Shown in pieces: positions 1 through 12,100 of a stretch of 64,000 nucleotides of DNA (positions within the stretch are counted from its first letter, which is position 1; every line of letters starts with the position of its first letter). The position numbers were made by a program, and so were the translations under genes. The notes under the pieces are model-generated. The model ran no database searches and was not told where the DNA came from. It worked only from the letters and a program-made list of their open reading frames with translations. Source of the DNA: Tridacna crocea (Eukaryota > Mollusca > Bivalvia > Cardiida > Cardiidae); NCBI GenBank assembly GCA_943736015.1, contig OX031073.1, positions 24,889,210-24,953,209 on the forward strand, in the 5' to 3' direction.

Positions 1-110
1 CCATTGCCAGGGTGTAAATGTTCTGCGTGTCAAGAGGCGATGGGCAGCGAGGATGATCTTTCACATTATTGTGACCAGTATCTAGAAGAACCGGCCCGCT
101 ACACTGTCAA
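1..110 (+). CDS. CAP-Gly gene, first visible exon
   Basis: Open in frame 1 and ending at a GTGAGT donor after two bases of a codon. It encodes 36 residues with Cys at residues 5, 7, 10 and 24 and a His at 22, which could be a small metal-binding or zinc-finger remnant. The left end is cut by the window edge, so the true exon may begin further upstream. Confidence 0.75.
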
Positions 111-3100
111 GTGAGTTTCACTGTTTATCATGCCACAGGCCTTTGATGCTTCAGTAGTTTAATACTGAAAATTTCGGTTGTCATTTATCGAACGTTGTTA
201 CTAAAAATAGCACATTTACTCATACCCTCGAAGCCGCATATAATTGATATATACAACATAGAGGAAATGTTGTCGTGTGCTTTTTGGGAATAACAGCTTT
301 CCATGATCAAGCAATGAAAATTTCGGTCATACATGATAGACAAATGAAGCTTGAAAGGCCTTTACAATCCTGTGTTTTCATGAAGCCTCTTAAAACGTTG
401 TAGGAACAGAGTGAAATACTAAAAACCTACTTTGTCTCCCTTTCCAATGATTTTTATCTACATTTCTAAAATGATTTATCATTCTAGCCACTTCTTATAT
501 TTCGTCTGCAAATGCTTTTAATTTGAAACAATTTAAAACTTTGTCTTCTGGAAAGATTTAAACTCATAACCGTATGAAAACTCATAGAGGGGCTAACTGT
601 TTAAGGCTATTTCACGCATAGAATATGAAAATAGCTTTGGAAAAAAATAAAGATTTATTACTGTTTCAAACAATTAAACAAAAAAAAAACTAGTATCCCT
701 TTCTCAAAAGGGTCATTTTAGGCAGTTTTTAGCATGTATAAAGTAAGATATTTTTTTATGTACGATCGAATTATTTTCAGTCTATAAACACCAAAAACCT
801 TACTATTTCACTTATGACTTCGCGTCTCGATTTTTGTGTTCAATCAATGATTTCTTTTATAATACAATGTTACGAATGAGGCGTAGAAAGAAGCTGAAGT
901 AAAACCAACAACAACATCTTAACAAATAAAAAGATTTATTAATCAAACAAAATGAATTTGCAGATCAATAAGTCGAGTGACTTTACAGATTCCAAATACA
1001 TGCAATGTATTTTTGATAAAGAAAATTCCCTCAATTGTTTCAAATACAATTATACCAACCTTTTATCTGATCCCGAAAATGATCCTTAAACAATCCAGTC
1101 TTTCAAATTAATATGAGCTCTTCTAATTCCAAGAATAAAATTTAACTTTCAGATCTCAAAATACTCAGATGGTAATCCACAAAGGTGGTCAGCCACAAAG
1201 GGTGTTAATTTAAAAAAAGGTCACCCAATATGATTTTCTAACCCATGATTATAGTATTGAGGAAATAAATTTTGTTTATTTCTAGATCAGAAAGTTTCTG
1301 GAGTCAGAATAATTTCATGTATTACTAATATTGAACAGGTTTCTGATACTGGAGAAAGTTTAGGAATATCATTTCTTCATCTAGATGTTTCTACATGTAT
1401 ATTATAAAGATCATGGCTTTTACATAGACTTTTATTGTTGAACGTAAATAATACACTGATTTGAAGCAATGGAACATCAAGAAAGGTGATAACACCTAAA
1501 AGCAAACACTTGCCATTATAATTTGACATACTTGGTGGGAAGGTGGTGGTTAAATTATAACATGATTCATAATGCATGCCTGATGTTGTTAAACTTTAGA
1601 TGGTTGGACGAAATTACGACGGAATGACACTTTTTTCTTTTATTTCAGTGGTAAGCTTCAAGTTCAGATAGGAGACCATGTGACGACAAAACATCATAAG
1701 AGCGGTTATGTCCGCTATATTGGCCATGTGGACAAACTGACCAATCAGACAAGCTCACTGTTTATTGGACTAGAAGCAGATGACCAAGGTATTATGGGTT
1801 GCATTTTTCCATATTTTGATAAGCACGCTTTGCTCTAGAATTAATGCATGTCAAAAATTCATTTAAAAATTATTTAGACAATCATAATATAGGTGCAAGA
1901 TCCGAGAGACTGGGATTCAAATCTCAATTCGATTCAACTAGTCTATGAGGTCATTGCCATAGAGTTGAGTCAGCAGCAATTTTAGATATAGTCTGTTTAC
2001 TATAAAAACGTCGTAACTACAGCTTGTAACAAGCTGTAGTTACGAGTTTTTTTTTTATATTTTTTTACTTTAAATTTAAAAAAAAAAAAAACATGTACTG
2101 GATTAACCTAGACCTTCTGTTACCGCCGAACAAATCGCTATTCTTGGAGGGTTGTGTGAGGATTTATGTTAAAGTGGCAGGTTAAAGAAAGGATCAATAC
2201 TTGCCGTTAAGGCATGACTATATGAACGAACAGTATAGATCCAAGATAAGACTCCATAGTGTAGTCTGACCTTGATATTTGGTCCGCAAAAGCCCTTGTT
2301 TTGGATTTCGGTATTATAGTTTTAAGTTATAAATTTGGTTTGTATTTCACATACAGAGGTATATGTGCATTCAAATACCCATTACTCTATCAATACAATT
2401 ATTTTACCATTGTTCTGCAGAAGTTAAACCTCCTTGTTAAAAACGCGTTCATAAATAATTTATGGTGGAGAAAAATCTAATTCTTATCTTTCAGTTGGAG
2501 GCCATGACGGTTTTTATCGTGGCAAACGTTATTACTACTGTAAAGACAAACACGGTGTCTTCATTCCTTTGGTGGACGTTATCAGTAAAGTCGGTAAAAA
2601 GGTGAATCTTAGTGTAGGCGACAGTACTTAAAGATAAGAATGATTAATAATTAAAAATATTTATACATATGTTTCGATCAATGTCCGTTGAGCCAGGTCG
2701 ACATTCCAGCTCAACCACCAGCTCAACAGCAAAAATACATATATATGTCAAAATCAAAGTCTATTGAGCCAGCCCGACATACCAGCTCAACCACCAGCTC
2801 AACAGCAAAAATACATATATATATGTAAAAATCAAAGTCCGTTCAGCAAGCTCAACATTCCAGCTCAACCGCCAGCTCAACAGTAAAAATACTTATACAC
2901 ATGTTTCGATCAAAGTCCGTTGAGCCAGCTCGACATTCCAGCTCAACCGCCAGCTCAGCAGTAAAAAATACTTATACATATGTTTCGATCAATGTCCCTT
3001 AAGCCAGCTCAACAACAGAAATACATATATTTGTCACAATCAGCTCAACGGCCAGGCCAACAGCAAAAATACATATATATGTCACAATCAAAGTCCTTTG

Positions 3101-6100
3101 AGCTAACTTGACATTCCAGCCCAACCGCCAGCTCAACAGTAAAATATTTATATATACTTATGCTTCGATCGATGTCCGTTGAGCCAGCTCGAAATTCCAG
3201 CTCAAGGTCCAGCTCAACAGCAAAAATTTAAATATATGTTCAAAATCAAAGTACGTTGAGCCGACTCGATATTCCAGCTCAATCGCCTGCTCAACAGTAA
3301 AAATACTTAAGTTGAGCTGGCTCAACGAACTTTGTTTTTGACATATATATGTATTATTACTGTTGAGCTGGCCGTTGAGCTTGAATGTCGAGCTGGCTCA
3401 ACGGACATTGATCAAAAAATATATATATAATTATTTTTACTGTTGAGCTGGCGGTTGTGCTGGAATGTCGAGCTGGCTCAACGGACAATAATCAAAACAT
3501 GTATAAGAGTTTTTACTTTTGAGCTGGCGGTTGACCTGGAATGTCGAGCTGGGTTAAAGGAATTTGATTTTGATATATACATTTATTTTTGCTGACCGTT
3601 GAGCTGGTATGTCGAGCGGGTTCAACGGACATTGATCGAGGCATATGTATAAGTATTTTTACTGTTGAGCTGGCTGTTGTACTGGAATGTGGAGCTGGCT
3701 CAACGGACAATGATCGAAACATATGGATAACTAGTTTTATTTTTGAGCTCGTGGTTGAGCTGGTATGTCGAGCTGGCTCAACGGACTTTGATTTTGACAT
3801 TTATATGTATTTTTGCTGTTGAGCTTGCGTTTGAGCTGGAATGTCGGGCTGGCTCAATAGTCTTTGATTTTGACATAAATATGTATTTTTGCTGTTGAGC
3901 TGGCCGTTGAGCTGGAATGTCGAGTTGGCTCAACGGACATTGATCGAGGCATATGTGTAAGTAGTTTTGCTGTTGAGCTGGCGGTTGAGCTGGAATTTTG
4001 AGCTGGCTCAAACATTGATCGAAACATATGTATAAGTATTTTTACTATTGAGCTGGCGGTTGAGCTGCAATGTCGAGCTTCCTCAACGGACATTTGATTT
4101 ATATATATTATATATATATATATATAATACTGTTGAGCTGGAATGTCGAGCTGGCTCTACGGACAATGAATGAAACATATGTATAACTAGTTTTCCTGTT
4201 GAGCTGGCGGTTGAGCTGGAATATCATGGCTTAACGGACTTTGATATATATATATATTTTTTTTTTGCTGTTGAGCTGGAATGTCGAGCTTGCTCAACGG
4301 ACTTTAATTTTGACTCATATAATTATGTACTTTTGCTGTTGAGCTGGCCGTTGAGCTGAAATGTCGAGCTAGGTCAATGGACTTTGATTTTGACATATAT
4401 ATGTTTTTTTTTTCTGTTGAGCTGGTGGTTGAGCTGCAATGTCGAGCTGGTTCAACGGACATTGATCGAAACATATATATAAGTATTTTTACTGTTGTTT
4501 TGCGGTTGAGCTGAAATGTCGAGCTGGTTCAACGGGCTTTGATTTTGACATATATGTATTTTTGCTGTTGAGCTGGCCGTTGAGCTGGAATTTCGAGCTG
4601 GCCTAACGGACATTGATCGAAGCATATGTATAAGTATTTTTACTGTTGAGCTGGCGGTTGAGCTGGAATGTTGAGCTGGCTCAACGGACATTGATTGGAA
4701 CATATGTATAAGTATTTTTACTGTTGAGCTGGCGGTTGAGGTGGAATGTTGAGCTTGCTGAACGTACATGGATCTTGTCTTTTTGCTGTTGAACTGGCTA
4801 TTGAGCTGGAATGTCGAACTGGCTCAACGAGTATTGATTTTGACATGTATATGTATTTTTGCGGTTGAGTTGGCCGTTGAGCTGGAATTTCGAACCAGCT
4901 CAACAAGGCTGATGTCGAGCTGAATGCCGATTACTGAGCATTGAACCAACTTCAATGTTCCTGTGCACTAGTTACCTACGTAAACAGCACGACATTCAAC
5001 CAGGTGGAAATATAACGTAATTTACCTATCATGTCTTGCGCTTTACGTAAAATTATAATGCGTTGTTATATGGAGGGGGTATGCCATGGAAAATTGACGA
5101 AAACAGATATAATTAATTTCAATGTAAGTCCCTTCCCTCCCCTTCCTGCCCCCCTTCCCCCTCCCCCCTCCCCCCTCCCCCCCCTTCCCCCCCCCAAAAA
5201 AAAGGAGGGGAATGGACTAGACGCATGAAAGAAATAAAAAGAATATTATTTTTGTCGATGAGAGATCGAAATTTACTTTATCGCGTGATCAACCTCGTTA
5301 GTGTTTTCAAGAGCGGAGAAAAATATCTCCTTATCGGACAGAAAGTGCAGTATGATCTTAATCGACACTGTCTGCGACATGTCACTGAGTTCTGCATATC
5401 AATCTCAGGAAAAAAATAGGAAAGTAGTCTTATTCAAGCTTCTATACTATAAGGCCTGAAACAAGTCGTTTAGGTTCAGGCTGCGCAGGCAAATCAGAAA
5501 CGCCACTTTTCGTTTTTATGTAACTTTCTCTTTTGCCCAATTCTACTGTTAGACAGAATCTAATGTGGTCGTAAAGTGCTGTCTCGGATTACGCAGTATG
5601 CGTAGGCTGATCTGAGACGACACTTTACGCAAACGTTCGAATATCCCTTCTTGCGTGTTACAGGCCATATATAATAAAACGTCTTATCTATTCTATAAAA
5701 CAGCTGATTCCATTTCAGACGCAGAGTAAGACAGCTAAAGAGGATTATCTAAAGGTAAAGAAACACTCAAGAAAGCCGCCATCGAAAGAGGAAAAACTTA
5801 CCCACCTCTGACAACAGTTCGTACCTAGAGAGATAGATTGCAAAGACCCTTAAGCCAAGCTTCACCATTAACGAGCAATGTACTGACAAAGCAGCGTTTA
5901 ATGTATCCACTGTGCTCCGTTTTACCATCTTTGCGAGCCAAGGTTACGATCACTACGTGGATCTTACCTTGGCTGATTGAGCCAGATTTCGAGATTCCTG
6001 CGATGCGCCCTCTATTGGATCCTGGTTATCATCCCCCCCCTTACATCATATTTCTAAGAGCTAATGAAATATCGTTTTACAAACCGCTTACGAATACACA

Positions 6101-9100
6101 TGAAGCGATAAGCAGACATCCACGTGGATTTCCATGTTTACCTTCTATTCGAAAGGTAGCGACCTGGTTCTATTTTTATCAAAGATGAAACGCTACGAGC
6201 GATTTCATTCGTTGCAGTTAGAGCTGGCTGCATCCAATGAAAAAGCGTATCGGGGGAATTTAAAAATCAAGCTTGATCCTCAAAGGGTACAGTAGCGTAG
6301 TGAATCGTCAGCCTTGGCTTGCGAAGATGCGTTTTACTAAGGTAGTTACGAACATAATTTGAGTAAGTTTTGCATAAACATAGGATAGTGGTATTACGGT
6401 AGTAGACCAATAGTATACTCAAGTTCTGTAAATAAGTGTGCACTTAATTTTCTTTAATTTCTCGTCGCATGTTTTATTGAAGACCAACAAATTTGGTATC
6501 CTACTTTAGTTCAGAGTCTGTAGAAAATGCCAGGCTGATCAGATTTTGACTAACAGAAAATTTAAGTTAGGGTTTTGCAGTTTAAATGAAGGTGACACTA
6601 AAATCAAAGTTGCAAAAGTACTCAAAGATTAAGGTAACATTAAAGTTACGTTTTTCTTAATGTTCTTGTAATGTTTCTATCAAATTCTTGCATGGCGACC
6701 TCTGCTTTCGTTACAGACAATTATTCGACGTCGCATAGACCTTACATAACGTGAAATCATTGCATCAGGAATGTTCTTCCATTCCTGCACGAGAGCACTG
6801 GCCACAACCTATTTTTAATGCGACGAGAAAAAAAAGAAGATTAAGTGCATATTTATTTGTGGAACTGAGTACACTTTTATTGCAGTATAACATAAAATTT
6901 CTTGATAGTTGACAAATACGGATATACATAATACTTTTGTACATTTTTGACTTACCAGAAATGCCTTTTATGTCTATCTTGAAAATATTTGTCGATACTT
7001 TTGTTAATTTCCAGAAAAGGGAGATAATCATTTTCTCCCTTTGTAATGAGAATATAATGGTTTGAGCTTTATACATGATAATTCTAAGAAGGACAAAAAG
7101 GAAAAAGGAAACAAAAGTGGCTCGGTTCAAGTAATACAATAATATTCATTTTTTAATCATAGCAATTTTTGTAGGATAATATCATAGTGGAAATAGCTGA
7201 TTTCTATTGCGGGTCAACTACATTAATCTGCCACGAGAAACGAGATAACTATCATTATTATTTTAGTAAACTATTGCGATAAATCAAAGTTTCCTGGATT
7301 TTTTATCTTTTCATTTTATACAGATAACATTTCCAAGAAGCTTGGATTTATCGCAAAAGTTTTCTGAAATAATTATGATAGTTATAAGATATCTCGTGGC
7401 AAAGATGAATGCCATTATAGTTTAGTTACGTAAAACCTACGCAAAATTTGTCCGTAACTACATTTGTAAAACGGGGCCTTTGTCCTTTGACATGCATCTT
7501 CGCAAGCCAAGGCTGACGATTCACTACGCTACTCTACCCTTGGAGGATCGAGATTGATCTTTACATTCACCCGATACGCTTTTTCATTGGATGCAGCCAG
7601 CTCTAACTGCAACGAATGAAATCGCGCGTAGCATTTCATTGTTGATAAAAATAGAATAAGATAGTGATCTTTCGAATAGAAGGTAAACATGGAAACCCAC
7701 ATGGATGTCTGCTTATCGTTGAATAATTGTATTCGTAAGGGGTTTGTGAAACGATATTTCATTGGCTTTCAGAAATATGATGTAAAGGGGGGTAATAACC
7801 AGCATCCAATAGAGGGCGCATCGCAGGAATCTCGAAATCGGGCTCAATCAGCCAAGGAAAGATCCACGTAGTGATCGTAACCTTGGCTCGGGAAGATGTT
7901 TGACATGCAGAAAATATGTACTGAATGCAACAAGTTTCGACCAAGGTTTTGCCTACACAGAGTATACAGGCTGACCTGAGTAACTGCTGTTTGAAGGTGC
8001 ATCAAGCCCCTTATTCTCAGAACATTGCGCATTTGATTTTGGTAGATATGCTTCTTTTTGTCCAGAATTTAATTTTCAGTCACTTTATTTTTTTTCTTAA
8101 CTATTTTTTTTTTCGTGTTTTATCGAGGCTACACGATGAAAAAAAAGTCTCATTGGCTTAATTCTTTGATCATAGATTTGTATAAATGACCTGCAACGCG
8201 CGAAAAAGGGACATCTGGACATTTGCGTAAAGTGTCGTCTCGGATTAGCCTGCGCAGTCCGCGCAGGCTAATCCGAGACGGCACTTTACGACTATATTTA
8301 GATTTTGTGTCACAAAAGACTTGTGCAAAACAGAACATTACATAAAAACAGAAAGTGTCGTTACTGATTTGCCTGCGCGGAATGCGCAGGCTGATCTGAG
8401 ACATCACTTTACGCAAATGTCTGTATGTCCCTTTTCGCATACTGTACTGTATTAGGAACTTTTAGGGGTTACATGAGTAGACAGTGCTTTCCTGTTGATG
8501 TCAACACAAAAAAACGCATACTGATTTCAAATACTGTTTAACCTTTACCAAATGACAAAATTTTCCAGTTGTCCAAATCTAAATCACACCAAAATATCGC
8601 TGCCCTAAATGTTGGGATATGCTCTTGAAAGGATAGAAAACACTATGGGACAAAGGTGAAAATGCTTTTAACCAGCGTTTTCTCTTTTCCCCTTAAAGTT
8701 CTAAATGACTTTTTCCTTCTCCTTCGGGGTTGTTAAAATTCGTGATTGTATGTTTTAAGGATTAACTATTCACAAGATGACAAAATTTTATACTCGCCCG
8801 AACTACAACATTTTCCGACGACAAATCAAATTTGTCACAGTCGGTGAGATGTATGAGTACTTTTGAGAATGTTGAAAACGTTGTGGGATAAGGATACAAT
8901 TCTAGTTCTTAAATTCTGAGAACAGCAATTCCAAAATTTCTACTTTGTCACATAACTCTTCCATTGTTTTCAATGTAAGACAGCTAGATATGTTTCGAAT
9001 TTATTTGTCTTACACACGTATGAGATCAGAAAGTAGTGCCGTATTTGGTTAGCGCGTTGTAATTATATGCCGTATTTCTAAGCATTGCCGACCAAGGTTC

Positions 9101-12100
9101 CTGTGTGAAACTGGCTGTCAATTTGATGGTTGTGACAAAGCTGCTAATTTTATTATCTTCAGATTTAACACAAAACCGATATATGCAAGTTTCGATGGAA
9201 CTATTTTTTGTCTGTGGTGTACAAACATGTCAAAAGAACAAAATGGCTCCGTGTAAATTTCAAGACATATGCACATGTATGCCTACGTTTTAACACGCCA
9301 AAAACTATAATACCTGAGATACAGTTAGTGATAAAAAAATCTGACATTCGTTGGCTTTTTAGGTAAAATTATTTTAAGCTCGTCTACATAAAAAAATGTT
9401 TTTTTGGCTCGCTAAAAGGTCGCTTAAATCTTTACCAAACAACTAGAGTTTTAGACTAGTGCAAATTTATGCATTTGTAGACGACAAAAAAATAAAAGTG
9501 ACTGAAAATCTGAAATTTCTTTTGGGAAGGAATGAAAACATCGTGGGCAAAAGGAGAAAATGCTGGTTACCAGCATTTTCTTCTTATCCCACAATGTTTT
9601 CAAAAGGCTTGTTTCAAAGGGTTGTTAAAAGTAGGGCTTGTGTGGTAAAGGTTTAAAAGAAACTTGCAAACCTCTTGCAAAAGCCTGAATTTGGCTGTTT
9701 CAAAGTTAATTTTGAAGGGAAACATCTCTCCTTATAGAACAGTGTAGATCAAAAAATCAAACTGCCAGTTCTGTGTTGTCTGATCTTGATCTACACTGTC
9801 TACAAAAGGCAACTGAATGGTACTTGGTTGCCTACGGATTAATAAAAGGAATTCTTAGGACCCAAATTTTCGAAATAATTATGATACTTGATGTTTGATT
9901 TGTTCTCCGTTCTTTAATCTGCAGGAAGATAAATGCTGAATTTCTATTAAGGGAGTGGACCCGTAACAGAAAGCAGCTGTTTCCACTATAATATCCGAAA
10001 AAAATTTGCTATGATTAAAAATAATTGTTGTTGTACTACTTTAACCGAGCCACTTTTTTCTTTTTTTCTTTCTAAGAATTATCATTCATGAATCTAAAAT
10101 TACTATATTCTCATTACAAAGGAAGATAATAATTACCTCCCTTTTCTGGAAACTAACGAAATCATCAAGAAATAATTTTAAGATAAAACTATCGAATAAT
10201 TTTCTGGTTGGTTAAAATTTGTGGAAGAGTATTATATTTATATGAATTTGTATTAATCAACTATCAAGAAATTCTTTTCCATGTTGCACTAGACGTGTTA
10301 CGGGTCTACTACCTTAATGACTTTTAGCGGGAAATACAAATAGAGACTCGATCGGTCTGGGATAAAAGAAGAAACGCAGCGGACTCATTGTTTGGCTGAT
10401 ATGTATTGATCAGATAGTTCGAACTCATTGAATGATTAATGCTGAGCCATGCTCTGTGAAAAGGGGGCTTAACTCCTGACCAAACGACGAAATTTTAGAC
10501 TGGTCCAAATTGAAAGCGCTTGCAGACAGCAAATTAATGTTAACTCAAAAAGTGAAATTCGTTACTAGCTGGGTAGAAAACATTGCGGGAAAAGGAGAAA
10601 ATGCTGGTTACCAGCATTTTCTCCTTTTCCCACAATGTTTTCAAAAAGCTTCTATCTCAGGGTCGTAAAATTGATTATTTGGTAAAGGGTTCCGAAAAGT
10701 ATCGACTCAGATCAGCCTGTGCAGTCTGTGCAGGCTGACCTGTGTCATAACGTTTCGCTATTGGTGAATTCTATGCATACCCAAGGACCATTGTACCTCA
10801 TGATTGAGTCTGATGTGTAAAAAATAGTCGCCATTATAGATCCATAATTATGTGGTGGCTTACTTGGTAACATCGATCATGCAAAGCATTACTCCCCCTT
10901 TTTGCCAGGGCATGGGCCTTTATATTTTGCTGAGAAAATGTTACTGTTTAATCGAACATTTCTTTTTTGTGCAGTATATGCTATCGATAAGAATGTAAAT
11001 ATATATGCTCTAGATGTGTTTATGACGATACGACTTTTCAAGATGGGCGAAATACGAATGCTGCAGCAAAAAAAAAAAAACATTTATAGATTTATATCTA
11101 TATTTGCATGGGGTTTAACCTGTTTGAAAAATCAATTTTTTGAGATTTCAATATGTGATTATAGATAATTAAAACTTGTGTACAAAATCCAGGCTCGAAT
11201 TGACGAAATGATTAGTTTCTTTTTTTTAAATATCGAAAGTGTCAACTAAATCACTAGTCTTTGTTATGAATTATGGCTTGTAACACGCGAGAAGGGACAG
11301 TCGTGTCGTTCCGGATTAGCCCGCGCAGTTCGCGCAGGCTTATCCGAAACGGCACTTTCCGTTCTGAGGCAATCTTCCCTTTCACGCAGGTCTACTCCAG
11401 GAAAAAATCTAATGTGGTCGTAAAGTGCCTTCTCGGATCAGTCTGCGCGAACTGCGCAGGCTGATCCGAGAGGGCACTTTACACATATGTCCGAATGCCC
11501 CTTTTTGTGTGTTGCAGTCATCACATAAGTGTGGATCCGTAAAATCCATCCTGTCAAATAACCTGTTGAATATTGAGGTAGAACGGTCTTTCAACACGCA
11601 GAAAAATTACAAATATATCATCCGTTTCACGCAAGTCTACTCTAGGACAAAATCTAAATCTAAATCGTAAAGTGCCGTTTCGGATCAGCCTGCGCGAACT
11701 GCGCAGGCTGATCCGAGACGGCACTTAACACACATGACCGAATGCCCCTTTTCGCATGTTTCAATCATCACATAAGTGTCGATCCATAAAATCAATCCTG
11801 TCTAATAACCTGTTGAATAGTGAGGTAGAACGGTCTTTTAACATGCAGAAAAATACAAATAGATCATTGTAGTAAAAGAAGGTTTCGATCGATGTCAGCA
11901 TGTGCGGACTATGCAGGCTGATATGGGTCGATAATTCATGAAAATGCTATATACCCTTTTCACAGACAATGGCCCGTTTACGATATCTGGAATTCGTTTG
12001 TACCGAAACTATCCTAGCTGTTCGCCCATTTTGAAAAGTAGTTGACTAATGAAGAAATAAAAGAAAGATGTATAATCTTGTTTTGTTATCATGTTTATTT

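Noticed and set aside
3513-4906. Several open frames of 77-105 residues on both strands
   Set aside because: They are translations of the minisatellite, repeat in several frames and lack splice sites or homology.
5838-6188. 116-residue open frame with a partly conserved relative at 7759-7944
   Set aside because: The conservation is explained by the inverted family J repeat. The frame has no start context and runs through the element ends.
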